The notes: a model not told the origin generated them from the letters alone. A stretch of 64,000 nt of DNA from Flaveria trinervia (GCA_025506515.1 CM046453.1:32130715-32194714), one strand, 5' to 3'; positions 46,201 through 58,816 are shown, numbered from the stretch's first letter. Numbers and translations are program-made.

Positions 46201-49200
46201 CCTAAATATAAAATATTACAAAAATGTGAGAGGATAGCGAAATTATTATTTTTTGTCACAATGTCACCAGCTTGAAAACTTCATGCCATTTATCAAACAT
46301 TCCTTTGAAACATTACTACGACTTACATCTAGCTCTTCAAGCACTTGCTGGCATTGTAATTTGTTGGAACCAGATATTGCAGCACTAAAGTCTGCTAATC
46401 TTGGATAATTAAAATCACCAATATGCTGCAGAAAACAAAAGCAATTCAACCAAGAATGAAAATAAAAAAGAGAATTTGTTCCAGGGGAATGCAAATAATG
46501 AAGAAAGAATTTAATACAGATGCAAATATAACAGTCATCCAGCTAAACATTCATTACCCGGCCATAATAAGATGCAAAAATAACAGTATACTTCATGAAA
46601 TTTATTCTGAATTGAGCATTGTATAATGAGAAAAAATATCATAATGGTAAGGCTCTAAATTTAAGTTACCTTTTGTTCAATTTCTAATAAAAGTACCTGA
46701 AGCAGATTTTTTACATTAATGTATCAATGACACATGCTCGACTACTTTATACAGAGAAAAAAAACTAGAAAGTGAAAGTAATGGTAATAGTGCAACAATC
46801 TATAAAAGCATCCAGTGCTCATATGCTGTAACATCAATTTATGCCTATCCTAGCTTTCACTAATTGATTATCTACATGAGAAACCTCTCCTGTATATGCT
46901 GTCAATGTACCAATTTCCCAAGTTCAATCATTATCAGTATTCATTTTTGTTTTGTTGTTGAAGAGAGATTGTTGCATGATAGCAAAGAAAAAATGAATCA
47001 ATGGCTATAAATGTTTAATACTTCACACAACTTTACAAAAATAAAACCCAATTTCAACATCTATAGCTAATATAACTAAGAAATGCTAAACCTGATTGTA
47101 AGTTTGAACCTGATCCCTCCAAAGAGAACTTGTCTTTAAAACATCTCTAAGGGTTGTTATGACCTCAAACGATGTTGCCTTTATCACGTCATCATCCTTG
47201 TTGTATGACGAATCCTGGATTTAAAGAGTTTGATATCAATGAAAGTAGAATCATATTTTTACTTATAGCATCTTCAAATAGTTTAGGATGAGACTGGATA
47301 ATACCTTGAGATGATCCACTTGACCGTAAGGGGATCTTCACTGACCTGTATAAGATGCAATAATTCAAGTCCAAAAAAACAAATCATCAACGTGAGATAT
47401 AATTAAAATTATCTTAAAATACTGAGAGGTTTCCTGTGCAATGCGACATGGATTTAATAAGATAAAAAATATAACAACACCATACTCAAATTAAAGAGAA
47501 TAAAATGCAGCATTGCATATAGCAACACCATACAGTGTATATTTTTTATAAAAAATACGTAAGAATATATTATAGTCTTTTAAAAATCGTGGGCGAAGTT
47601 GGCTTAAAAGTCAAAAGTTGCAGCATTGTATAATTAAGGTAGTAAAATTCATAAAAGACAGAGTAAAAGACACTCCCGTCCTCCTCAAATGTGGTTATAA
47701 TATAGTATAGACTATGCTTTGGTGCATTTATCTAGAGATGACAATTTCAACCTATTTGCTTACTAACCAGTCGACTTTAGGATGTTTATAAATATTATCC
47801 CAAAGGGGCAGCAAAAAAACAGCGAGAAGGGAATTAAGAGAATGGATCAAACGGGTTTAAAGTCATCAAAATTCTATTTTTATTAGTGGATTAAATTCAA
47901 AGATTTGATTATTATCATAATAATATTGTTTATCTATCAAATTAAAGAGGAGGTTTTGTTGAGCTAAGGGTCTCCCTAAAAGCAGCCTCTTTATCACATG
48001 AGATAAAGGTAAGGAGTGCCCTCATCTTACCCTCACCAGGCCTACACTTGGACTTGCTGAGTATGTTGTTGTTTTGTTGTTTGCTATCAAAATAAGAAAT
48101 CACTAATTTGTACATCTCTTTTAAAAATGGACAAAACAGAGTGGACTAGATTAACCCACCCTGAACATTTCAGCCAAATCTACTTTGAACCTTCACCCAC
48201 ACCCACCCCGCCCATCTTGCCATTTCTACATGTACCGATAGACATATAGAAAGAAAGTTCTACTCACCATCTCTGTTATTCGAAGTCGTCTGTGACCGAT
48301 AAGAACAACCTGGTCTCCTTGAATACTTGTTATCTACATAAAAAGGATCAAAAATTGACCTAGTGTAATGCAAAATAGATACTACCTTCACTAATTTACC
48401 TCTACTAATTTAATTAAAGTAATTGCATCATAAGTACCTGAGCCAGTGTCCCAACTTCATGGAGACGGTTAAGCAAATCTTTGCCCTTGAGCTCATATAT
48501 TTTTTTCTCTGCATCTGAACCGGTGGTTTCAGATCCCGTGTCACCTTTTACAAGAAAGGCACCGGCATAAGGAGCCTGGCGTTTTCGACTTTCTACCAAT
48601 GCTGCTAGTAGTTTAGGATCCTGGAAAAGTATATGTAAAAGTTAAAAGGGACAAAACTAATGATGTAAAAAGATGCTAAAGGGAATGAAACTAGTAAATG
48701 TTAGAAGAAATTTAGTTATAAAACAACTAATTAAGACCCTTAGGATTAGAATCATCTACCATATGATGCATCAATATGTATACAGTTCCACTCCTCGAGA
48801 AACTATATTCTGAACTATAAACAAACATAACTAGTTCTCATGCAACAACCCGTAAGATAACATGTCACTTTAGCTTTCTTTCTTACACACTATAAGTTGT
48901 AAAAATGATAATAGAACTATCTGATATGCCGTACCTTAACATATATTGGCATATAGAATCCAGGAAATAAAGGTCTGTGTGGCAATGGCAATGCTAGCAC
49001 CTGCAAATAGAAAAATTCGACGAGCATTGAACATTTAGTAATAAAAACTGATTACAAATACTGGAATTATAAATGATAAAAAGTGAAGAAGAAGAAGAAG
49101 AAAGTAACCGTGAGGAAATCATCTGGCTTTTTGATAGCTGTGGGAACAATTGCCGCTGAAGAATTCGATTCAGCTTCTTCAATGGCGGACACTGTATCGG

Positions 49201-49405
49201 ACCCTGATTTATCACTAGAATCTGAACAGAAGAAGACTCTGTGAACCATCAAATTAGGGTTTTTATCCCCTAGAACAGAGCGCAAAACTCCATGAAATGG
49301 AGAGCTCAAACTACTCCCATGGCGTGAATTGGAGCGTAGATAGGAGGCTCTGGTGGTGAAAGGAGCTTGTTGTAAGCACGAAGAAGACCTTAAAGCCTTC
49401 AACAT
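40226..49405 (-). CDS. LON1: Mitochondrial ATP-dependent Lon protease (LON1 type), 20 exons
   Basis: AAA+ serine protease that degrades damaged or unassembled matrix proteins. Exons in order of translation: 49109-49405, 48935-49000, 48438-48620, 48268-48333, 47305-47345, 47092-47214, 46327-46425, 46136-46201, 45960-46045, 45777-45816, 45476-45647, 45002-45126, 44703-44832, 44264-44368, 44066-44179, 43549-43716, 42661-42762, 42371-42544, 41745-42227, 40226-40399; all are bounded by GT/AG. Residues 1-40 are rich in Ser/Arg and lack acids (mitochondrial transit peptide). Then come the LON substrate domain (from about 100), Walker A GPPGVGKT (about 462), Walker B PLVLIDEIDK (about 525), catalytic Ser in PKDGPSAG (about 842) and Lys in GGVKEK (about 883). 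About 938 residues, close to the plant family length. Single-base deletions in exons 5, 9 and 13 shift the frame as written and look like sequence errors. Confidence 0.94.
40707..41368. mobile_element. Non-autonomous Harbinger element in the last LON1 intron
   Basis: 662 bp flanked by TAA (40704-40706 and 41369-41371), with inverted ends GGGGTTGTTTGATT. Subterminal ctgactcggtcag / gactcagtcagatc repeats match those of the 25364-29723 element, as does the GC-rich interior. It contains tandem catctctcggtcgatccccc-like units (40865-41010) and a GGT-rich minisatellite, and no transposase. It sits between LON1 exons 19 and 20. Confidence 0.88.
41063..41137. repeat. 21-bp GGT-rich minisatellite
   Basis: Unit GGTGGTGGCGGTGGTGGTGA, about 3-4 copies, within the non-autonomous Harbinger element. 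The Val/Gly-repeat frames it creates are not genes. Confidence 0.85.
43185..43500. repeat. Possible dispersed repeat in a LON1 intron
   Basis: The stretch with ccgattagttggtaatcgg, caccgataatcaccg and later ccgcttaccctagtcggtac looks like a decayed dispersed element within the intron between exons 16 and 17. No clean termini were found. Confidence 0.3.
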
Positions 49406-49423
49406 GGGGGGCTTCTGTAAAGC

Positions 49424-49484
<61 letters not shown>
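49424..49484. repeat. (GAT)n microsatellite in LON1 5' leader
   Basis: About 20 uninterrupted GAT units, 19 bases upstream of the LON1 ATG, so on the coding strand a (CAT/ATC)n run probably in the 5' UTR. It contains no ATG in the sense direction. Confidence 0.93.
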
Positions 49485-49486
<2 letters not shown>

Positions 49487-50299
49487 ATTGAAATGCCGTT
49501 GTTTCGCTTAGTTTTTAAAATCAAGGAGAAAATAAGTGCTTAGAGTGAAGCGACCGGTGTTAGCATCGAGGGACTTGAAGAACACGAAAGCATGGTATTC
49601 AACTTTTGACTTCTAAAGCCCACCATAAACCCCCCTAGGGCATACCAATTTTGTAATGCTTCATTCCTGGAAGTTTAATCAGTAATGCATAGCACAGAAC
49701 ATAATGTCAATCTCTACAAACTAAACATTAGATCATATTAGATCATAAACATAATGTCAATCTCTACAAACTAAACATTAGATCATATTGTAGTCATTAT
49801 TTAGAATATTGGAATAGGTTTCTACAAACTAAACATTACTCAATAAATATTGTAGCGAAAATTTTAAATTATTTATAACATAGTATAAATCATGAATAAT
49901 AAACATTAGTCTTTATTTAGAATATTGGAATAGGTTTCTACAAACAAAACATTAGATCATAAACATAATGTCAGTCTTTGCTTGTCAAATAACTTGATCT
50001 CTAGTGTGATCCATAACAATCATCATTACATGCTAACTAATATGTATACTAAGTTAGTTTTGTTGAGTGAATTTTAGTTTTATATAATATAAATATACTT
50101 TAAACTTCTTTTGATGAACACACATTCATCATACATAACAATCAAATTGACTTTTATAACATTTTTATCATGTTCATTATCATTCTTTCATTATCTTTCT
50201 TCTTTTATACCCTAAGTTTTCACAAAGCAAGGAGCTCAAACATACGATTGACAGCGAGTGCCACATACCCCTGCTAGCGCCATTTATCATGGTCAACTA
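49485..50299. other. LON1 upstream region and diverged tandem repeats
   Basis: The first ~150 bases should hold the LON1 promoter, but no clear TATA was picked out. From 49690 to 49960, segments such as acataatgtcaatctctaca and agaatattggaataggtttc are each present two or three times in tandem or interspersed order. The rest is AT-rich with no gene. Confidence 0.5.
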
Positions 50300-50309
50300 A
50301 ACCCTCGGC

Positions 50310-51116
50310 ATGGAAACCACCAAAGCCAGAAGAAGTAGAGCTAAGGCAGCCAGAAAAACTGCCAAGAAAGTGGCTGAGTCCAAGCTTAAGATAGACCAAA
50401 GCAAAAGGGTATATTCATCTCAGCTGGATTCCAGGTGGTTCGAAACTTTGATTCAGGAAAGGGGTGTAATACCAGCACTCCTGTCCTACCAAAGGATCAG
50501 AAGTTAAAGGAAAAAGTTGCTGATGAAGATAAAAAGAACAAGAAACAGCAATCCTCAAATTCCCAAAAGACTAACATTGCATGCATAATATGTGGTCTGC
50601 AAAACCACATGGCCAAGATTGTTACTACAATCCTGCTAGCACACATTATGCAAATAATATTAAAAGGAAGGAGTCAGGGAAGGTTTCTCATTTGGACCAT
50701 ATCAAATGGTTCAAGTGATGAAAAAGGGAAAGCTTGTTTCCGAAGCAAGGCTGCTTTCGAAAGAAGATTCTTCTTCCGAAAGGAAAAAGGCTTTGGAAGC
50801 TAAAGTTTTCAAGACTCAGAAGAACAAAAGAGTCCCCTTGAAACCATCCCAGAAGAAGACTGCTTCAGAAGAAAAGGTGGTGAAGGCTTCTTCCAAAAAG
50901 AAAGAAACTTTGGAAGAATGCCAAGTTACAAAAGCTTCAACAAGCTCATCCTCCATGATCAACCAAGGGATGGAATGGAAGATCAAGAAGATGTTGTAAC
51001 CCAAACCTCTTCTTCAAAGACATCCATTGAACCTCTATGCATAAACTTTGGTTTAATTATGTCATTATCTTTGGAAGAACCCAAGACCAATAAAGCTTGG
51101 GTTTCTAATCAAAACT
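50310..51116 (+). pseudogene. gag tail of copy D
   Basis: A Lys/Ser-rich tail with a CCHC-type knuckle (CIICGLQNHMAK followed by a shifted cysteine, about 50582-50625). Heptad-like Lys/Glu stretches follow (KKKETLEECQVTKAS), then NKAWVSNQN and a TAA stop (51114-51116) that lies inside a splice-acceptor-like signal. Frames change near 50480, 50640 and 50960. Confidence 0.65.
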
Positions 51117-51139
51117 AATCATCTCATCTTATGTGCAGG

Positions 51140-54100
51140 GACATCCATATGACAAAAATAACAACATTTGGATTGTAGATAGTGGATGCTCCAGGCGCAT
51201 GACAGGGAACAGACATCTCCTTCAACAATTTTAACATTATGATGGAGGTCCTGTCCAGTTTGGAGGTGAGACCGGAGGATATATTTCTGGCAAAGGGAGT
51301 ATATCCAATGGTATGTTAACAGTTGACAAAGTTAACTTTGTCAAACAGCTTGAACACAATCTGTTAAGTGTTTCTCAATTCTGTGATCAAAATGACCAAT
51401 GCTTTTCATAGAACATGAGTGCATTATCTTCAAACCAGGGATGACAATTCCTTTTGAATTGGTGCTTCTTAGATCTCCCAGGAAAGAGGATATGTACAAG
51501 CTTGATATGAACAATGCTTCCCCAATGGGTGAAGTATCATGCTTTCTTTCCAAAGCTGATAGTGATGAGTCAACACTGTGGCATAAACGTATGTGTCATG
51601 TAAATTTTAAGACAATGAATAAATTGGCTAAAAATAACTTGGTACATGGTTTGCCTAAAAATGATTTTTCTGCAAAGACAACTGTGTTGCATGCCTAAAA
51701 GGGAAACAACACAGGACATCTCATAAATCCAAATGTGTTAACTCCATCACTACTCCATTGCACTTATTGCACATGGATCTTTTTGGTCCCACAAGTATAA
51801 TGAGGATTAGAAGGAAATCATATTGCCTTGTGATAGTTGATGATTTTACAAGATTCACATGGGTATTCTTTTAAGAACTATCTACGAAACTGCTGAAACA
51901 TTAAAATCTTTTATTCTTAAAATAGAAAATCAAATTAATCAAAAGGTTAAAATAATTAGAAGTGATCAAGGGACTGAGTTTAACAACTTTGTTCTTGACT
52001 CGTTCTGTAACTCAAAAGGGATTGCCAGACAATATAGTGCTCCCAGAACTCCTCAACAAAACGGTGTTGCTGAGAGGAGGAATAGGACACTTATTGAGGC
52101 TGCTCGAACTATGTTAGCTGATTCAAAGCTACCTCTAACATTCTGGGCAGAGGCAGTCAGCACTGCATGCTATGTGCAGAACAGAGTTCTTGTAGTTCAG
52201 CCCCATGAAAAAAAACCCCTTATGAGCTATGGAACAAGAGGCCACCGTTCATTGGCTTTCTAAGGTCCCTGGCAGCAGGTGTACCATACTTAACACAAAG
52301 GACAATTTAGAAAAATTTGCTGAAAAGTCGGATGATGCTATCTTTGTTGGATACTCTTCTAGTTCCAAAGCTTACAGAGTATACAACATTAAGAATCAAC
52401 AATTTGAGGAGTCATCCAATATAGTTGTTAATGAGCACACTCCTTGTGTTAGGGGGAATGGACCTGATCACATCTTTGATTTAGAATTGTTTCCAAACTA
52501 TTCTAAACCCTCTTATGAGAATGTTTTAGTTGGAATAGGTGCTCAAAAGGATGCTAATGCTGCTGCTATTGATCAACCGTTTGAGCTTCCTAGGCCTAAA
52601 CCAAATTCTCCAAGTGCTGCAATACATCAAGCTTCCACTATTCACAGATCCGATAGTTTAACTATATCAAGGAATAGTGAAGCTTCAACAAGTGACTCAC
52701 CTACTGAGCCTCAAAACTCATCAGGTGATTCACCACAACACTAGGCAGAAGGAGGTAGTACTTTGAAGGAACAGGCAACTGTTAATACTACTTCACAACC
52801 AACTATTAATGATGTTTCTCATTCACTCAATTAGTCCTCATTGAATGCCTTTGAAACAGCACCTGGACAAAGTGTTCTAGTTCCTGAGCAGAATATATCC
52901 AACCTGGATCTATCTCTACAACTGGAAGTGATTCCTCGTCTTAGGACTCACAACACTCATCCAACTGAGAACATCATAGGGAATGTCTCTGAGGGTATGA
53001 GAACAAGAGAACAGACTTATCAAGGGAATGTCTGCCTGTACTCATGCTTTCTATCTCAGATGGAACCCAAAAAGGTAGAAGATGCCTTAAAGGACAGTAG
53101 CTGGATTGAATCGATGCAAGAGGAGCTGCTTCAATTCATGAGACAGAAGGTGTGGAACCTATGTCTGCTGCCATTTGGTCAAGTACCTATAGGCACCAAA
53201 TGGGTATTCAGAAACAAGAGAGATAATATAGGCTTGATCATCAAGAATAAGGCACGACTTGTGGTTCAAGGATACACTCAAGAGGAAGGAATCGATTATA
53301 CTGATGTCCTCGCACCAGTTGCAAGACTTGAGTCAGTAAGGATCTTCCTTGCTTATGCTGCATCCAAGGACTTCACAATATACCAACTTGATGTCAAGTG
53401 TGCTTTTCTATACGAGGATATAGACATGGAGGTCTATGTATGCCAACCTCCAGGATTTGAAGATCCACAACACCCCAACTATGTGTGCAAATGGATAAGC
53501 TCTATATGGGCTGCACCAAGCACCTAGGCTGTGGTATGAGACTCTGTCTCAGTTTCTTCTAAAGAATGGCTATACTAGAGGTACCATTGACAAGACTCTC
53601 TTCGTCTGGAAAGGATATTTTGCTCGTACAAGTCTATGTCAATGACATCATATTTGGTTCCTCAAATGACCAAATGTGCAAGGACTTTGAGAGCATTATG
53701 AAGAAGAAGTTTGAGATGAGCTCCATGGGAAAAATGGACTTTTTCCTTGGAATTCAGTAAAGCAACTGAAGGAAGGATTCTTATTAATCAATCTAAATAT
53801 GTCTCTAACATCTTAGAAGATTGAGATGAAGGATTGCAAGCCTGCCAAGACACCCATACCCAGAAACCATAATCTTTGTCCTGACCTTGAGGGGGAGGAT
53901 ACTGAAACATCAGTATAGGGCAATTATCGGTCTCTGATGTATCTAACATCAAGTAGACCTGATATCATGTTTGCTACTTGCATTTGTGCAAGATATCAGG
54001 CTGCTCTAAGGTGTCTCACCTGGCTGCTGTTAAGAGAATCTCAGATACCTCAAAGGAGCACCTAAACTAGGTCTCTGGTATCCCAGAAACAAGGATTTCA

Positions 54101-54480
54101 ATCTTTATGGATACTCTGACAGTGACTATGGAGGCTGCAATATTGACAAGAAATCCACATCAGGAGGATGTCAATTTTCGATGGAAGGATCATCTCATGC
54201 AATGCAAGAAACAACCATGTGTCTCTACATCAACTGCTGAAGCTGAATAATGAGCTGATTAGCTGCTGTGCTCAACTGCTATGGATTCAAATTAGATGTT
54301 AGACTATGGATTCAACTTTATGAGTACTCCTATCATATTGACAACAACAGTGCTATCTCCATTACTGAAATACGGTGAAGCACTCTAAGACTAAGCACAT
54401 TGACATCAGGGTATCATTCATTAGAGACATTCATGAGAAAAATCTAATCAAGTTAATCAAAGTTGATTAAATGAACAATA
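51140..54480 (+). pseudogene. pol of copy D
   Basis: Protease WIVDSGCSRRMTGN (about 51170). GAG-pre-integrase LWHKRMCHVNFKTMN (about 51578). Integrase VDDFTRFTWVF (about 51838), RSDQGTEFN (about 51960) and GVAERRNRTLIEAAR (about 52062), so D, D and E are visible. RT about 53080-53760 with QLDVKCAFLY and YVND in place of YVDD (about 53635), a likely inactivating change in the RT centre. RNase H remnants with STAEAE (about 54233) and KHIDIR (about 54395). Multiple stops and shifts; no aORF is left before element E interrupts. Confidence 0.78.
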
Positions 54481-54709
54481 TGTTGATCGGTACAAAGCTT
54501 TGATGAACAAAGGTTTAAGTATCTCATAACAGCTATTGGGATGATAAACATTGACTAAATGATCTCTTTTGAAACCTTTTTAATATGTAAGTCTTGTGTC
54601 AATACAATTCAGCCTGTTACAAGAATTCTCTCTGAAATTTTCTAAGTGTAAATTCTTTCTGAAGAGAAATCAACCTTCGGAAGACATTCTTATATCTTTC
54701 GAAGCAAAT

Positions 54710-55411
54710 TGTTAGGACCTGGTATTTGACGGAAATACCTAGAGATCCGTGTAAACCAGATCAAATAGTGCGGAATCCTATTTGATTGGCGATCCAATCA
54801 GTGAGAACACACGAAGAATCAATCAAGGATTGAAACTAACGTTAGAAATCGATAAGGAATCGATCTAATGTGTTCTATGAACTTGGAGAACGATTTGGAA
54901 GGTTTCTGGACGGCTAGGGTTGTCTGGAATCGTAATGATCGAGAGTCCTTATTTTTCACGAATTGAGTTGTATTTATAGGTTGTATTATTCAATCGTGCG
55001 ACTGAACCATTAGTCTGGTTCAGTCGTGCGATTGAACCATGCGGTTGATTCATTCGTACGACTGAGTGTTCAGTTGTGCGACTGAGCCAATCTTATGTTA
55101 CAGTCGTACGATTGATCCAGTCTCCTGGTTCAGTCGTGCGACTGAGTCAATCGTGTGAAGTTCTTCATGCTTATGGTTCATTCGCATGAGCCATTCGCAT
55201 GGGAACTTCATTAAGTTAAGTTTGAATGTTTTAGTTAATTAATATAACATAATGTGCAACCATTCAATAATCATAAACCCAATCAATTAGTCACGACTCA
55301 TTAATGAACTATTAAACTTTATAACTAACAGACTATCAATATCATTTCATTAATCATACCAAACAAGAATTACATCACATATCATGATCTAGGGACATAC
55401 ATGTATCAACA
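54710..55411 (-). repeat. 3' LTR of element E
   Basis: In plus orientation TGTTAGGACC...TATCAACA, 702 bp, with the purine tract immediately beyond 55411. At 54990-55160 it holds six close copies of the palindrome CAGTCGTRCGACTGA, separated by short spacers. Confidence 0.82.
54971..54978 (-). promoter_or_regulatory. TATA box in LTR of element E
   Basis: The minus strand reads CCTATAAATACAAC, downstream (in the element sense) of the palindrome cluster. It resembles the CCCTATAAATA in front of the third ORFs of A and C. Confidence 0.55.
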
Positions 55412-55424
55412 AACTCCCCCTTGG
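55412..55424 (-). other. Polypurine tract of element E
   Basis: The minus strand reads CCAAGGGGGAGTT directly before TGTTGATAC of the LTR. The core is the same as in A and C. Confidence 0.8.
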
Positions 55425-55456
55425 ACCTAGATCTCTCTAATGTCTTGTTTTCTTCA

Positions 55457-58400
55457 TTACCTCCTCATATTTCTTGTACTGTCCTCTTGTGTGACTCCCG
55501 CATGAATATCAAACGCGAAGCAAAGTCGTATAACGTTTTGGAACTGGAGGGCTTGTATAATGTCTTGTGTGTCATAGAACAGTGGCCACTTGTATAATGT
55601 ATAGACATCATTAGCAGACAAGTTGGTTAGCCACATTGGGTCGAATACCCTGACAGTATCCATTTGGTCCCCTTTGTTCAGAACTATGACAGCTTCAGCA
55701 GTTCTCCAATCATAGTACCACCATTTGAAGTGTGGAGTGAAATCCTTTGTCATTTCCCGAAGTGGGATTCTTGACATTATGCGCGGAGGATTCCACTTCA
55801 ACACAATCTTTGGTTTTCCAGTAATGGCATCCATCTCAGACCTTCTAATATACCTTGTAGGTTGTTGAGGTCTGAAGTTAATCCACCTGGTGTGGTACTC
55901 TTTCTTTAGGGCAGCCTCAAACCAGCCTGACATCTTTCTCGGGTCAGCATACAACAGCTTCAATTTGGCCAGCTGGTTGAGCTCAAAAACCTGGTAGAGT
56001 CTTTAGATCATGTGGAAATCTAAAGTACTCTATGCCCTTTTCCCTCTTAACGGCATAAACGTTAAGATCATCAAAATATGCCCATGCTATAATCCTGCCT
56101 GACACCGTAAGATGTTTCTTGACGCTATAGAACTTGGTGTAGGCATCCCTCTTCGGTGCAGCACGTTGGGCTCTGACTTCTTTAAAACATTCAGCCCACT
56201 CAGCCTTTCGAATGTATACGTCATCGTTTGAGGCTTGGGTGTTCCTTCGGTCTTTCCTGCTTCCTGCTCCATCTTGTCTAGTACCTCAAACATATCACTG
56301 ACTAGGGACTCACCCAGATTGGGGACCACATTACCCTCGTTGTCAGCGTACTGAGGATACTCTTCAGCAGCAATATCTTCAACCTCAACTTCATCAACGT
56401 CATGTAGTTCGTCGTCACTGGTTGAATCAACTGTTGGAGCATCCTTGACAATATCAACAGGATTGAGTCTGAACATCTCTGCCAGTTGCTTGTTAGATAG
56501 GTCGTGAATTATTTCACCTTCTTCAGGGGTATAACTCACTGACCTTCTCACAATCCCTTGCAGATCAAGAATCATTGTGAGTTGAGACTTGACCTGTTGA
56601 AGGGGAGCAATATCAAACTCATCTCTGTGGTACTTTGGATCTGTTTGATTTACACATTTCACACTCAAATCATTAGTAATTTATCAAACAAAATGCATTA
56701 ACTTAATATAAACATTTAGTACATGGTTTTTTTTCAATACAGAATACAAAAGTAAATAAATACATAAACATCTACTATTTACTTTTATCCTGAATGCTAG
56801 ACTCTTCACGTGAAGGTGCAGAAGCAGAAGCTGACTGATCTTGTGTTCTTTGTTCTCTTCTCTTGCCCTGGAGCTGAGACAGATTCAGCTGCTTCTCCTT
56901 CTTCAGTGTCTTCATCTTCACACCACCTCGGTTTCTCTTCATCACATTACTCTCATTATCATCATCGTCTTCATCATCTTCATTATCTCTGTCTCCATCC
57001 CTTATCTTTAAAGGTTCCTCCTTTGATCCTTTCAATTTTAGCAAAATGGTCCTCTTAGCTTTTTCCAACTCCTCTATTTGCTTACTTGCTGTGACACTTT
57101 GAGCTCGGAGTTGGTCCATCTGAGTGCTCTGGGCAGCCAATTGCTGGGCCTGCTCCTCAATTACTCGATCCTGCTCTGCAATTTTATGCGATTGTGCAGC
57201 AGTCAGGTCGGTAAGCTGGCGGATCTGAGTGGTCTTTTCCTCATCAGCCGCCAGCAATCGCAACACCATTCTGTTTAAGGCTGACAACTGTTCCTCTACC
57301 CCGATTGGAGGTAGAGGAGATCTATAGGTGTGTGAGGGATAGGCTGAGGGCTCGGTTTGGTGGCTAGTGGTGGTGGTGGTGGTGGTGAATATCGGGTCAG
57401 GTCGGGATGATAGTGGTGGTGAGTGTGGGGTGAATGATGTAGTGGTGGCTGGGATCTGTCTTGTGGTGGTCGGTCTGGTGGTGTCTGGGTTGCTGTGGGG
57501 GAAGGTATGGTGGTAGATGGTGTGGTGTGGTGTCTGAAAAGTGGTAGTGTGGAAGGTATGGTGGATGTGGTGGATGTGGTAGTGATAAAGGTTACCCTAC
57601 GCTTCTTCTTTTTCTGGCCATGGGGTTGAGCCATCCGTTTTCTCCTCGTTCCTTTTGAGGTGGATTCCCCCTCCAATCCCGCCTGAGGACCCCGGAGCAT
57701 AAGTTGGATCAGTTTCTGTATCTCCGGAGCCTCTCGGTTGTTCACCAAAACCCTCAACCCATGTTCTGTGGGAACAACTTTCCTTCCCACAGTTCGGGTC
57801 AGTGGCTCCTCATCAGATTCATCCTCATCCTCCTCGTTAAGAACAAAATCTTGATGAAATCCTGCTGACTCAGTTACTTCAGCAGATGAGACAGACACAG
57901 GGGGAACAGAGTCAGACACAGTGCCTCTGGGTGGAATAGCATCATCCCCACTGTCATCCTCATCTGAGTCAAGAGTGGGTAGGGCTATCTGTTCCACCTC
58001 AGAGTCACTGTCCTCGTGACGCCACTTCCTCCTTTCCGGCACTACATAGTCTTCTCTGGCAAGATGACCGAACAACCTCCTGACCGGAGGCTTCACTGGC
58101 TTTCCCCGGTATACTTTCATCCTCCCAGGGTGGTGTCATCCATTACCTCCAATACCACCGAATCCTCCTGTTCTTTGGCAGGGAAGGAAGCTTCTGATCT
58201 ATTATCATTTGCATAAACCGTGGGTACATACAGAAGGCTTCCTTTCCTTTCCCCTCGATGTTCTCCACCAGATAGGTGAAGATCATCTTAGAGAAGCTGA
58301 ACGGATGGTTCAGCACCAACGCAACGTATGCGTTTTGCATTTGATCCGATAGCTCATCAAACCCACCTTTTCTTGAAGCCATGCACTTGAGCAGCACGTG

Positions 58401-58816
58401 TGCAAGGTACTTAAACTGAGGACAGAGGTTACTCTTGTTGAGTACCCCTGAATTGATGTCCCCAGAGTATTTGGCTCTGAGAAAACATCCTCTGACAGTG
58501 AGGGGGTGTAGACGGGTTGGGCAGTCACCGTCATCCCCCAATTGAAGTACAACCCGAAGTCTCCTCAGAAACTGTAATATCCTCGCCAAATATGGAACTT
58601 CTTATGCAGTGAGGATCCGATGATCTATCAACTGTAGCGCCTTCCCAGAAGGCTTGTTGAATGGATCGGTATGGGGTGCAAGGGGTAGAGATGGCATGCG
58701 CAATCCGTGATCTCAATAGAAACGTGATAATGCCAGAGAATTTGCAGCATTTCTGGATGTTAGTCCAGATGGGCACATATATTATGCTTTGTGCTCATAG
58801 TCCATCTACTCGCCAT
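55457..58816 (-). pseudogene. Third ORF (aORF) of element E, frameshifted
   Basis: About 1,100 codons from ATG 58816 (MASRWTMSTKHNICAHL) to the stop at 55457, only about 30 bases before the polypurine tract. The N-terminal domain (58150-58780) has RSIQQAFWEGATV, IFGEDITVSEET, AKYSGDINS, LAHVLLKCMASRKGGFDELS and NHPFSFSKMIFTYL, which line up in order with the A/C aORFs. The middle has an acidic Ser/Asp segment (57870-58050), a KKKKRR basic run (about 57605) and a Pro/Thr-rich stretch. Next is a Gln-rich coiled coil (57090-57287, QSHKIAEQDRVIEEQAQQ), acidic DELHDVDEVEVED, then a C-terminal domain with TPHFKWWYYDWRT. Function unknown; the layout is like a nuclear or scaffold protein rather than an envelope. 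Confidence 0.72.

Larger units (their letters stand above)
50300..54709 (+). mobile_element. Copia copy D, 5'-truncated and decayed
   Basis: A Sirevirus-like Copia element starting inside gag: no LTR or primer site precedes it. Gag tail, protease, integrase, RT and RNase H remain recognisable in plus orientation but in many frames. Its post-pol part is cut at 54709 by the LTR of element E, with caaat as the probable target duplication. The end after RNase H has palindromic bits (ttcgaa, cttcggaag), recalling the motif-filled spacers of A, C and E. Confidence 0.8.

Noticed and set aside
41697..49405. The many short minus-strand open frames as separate small genes
   Set aside because: They are single exons of LON1 with matching phases and GT/AG borders, in the right protein order.
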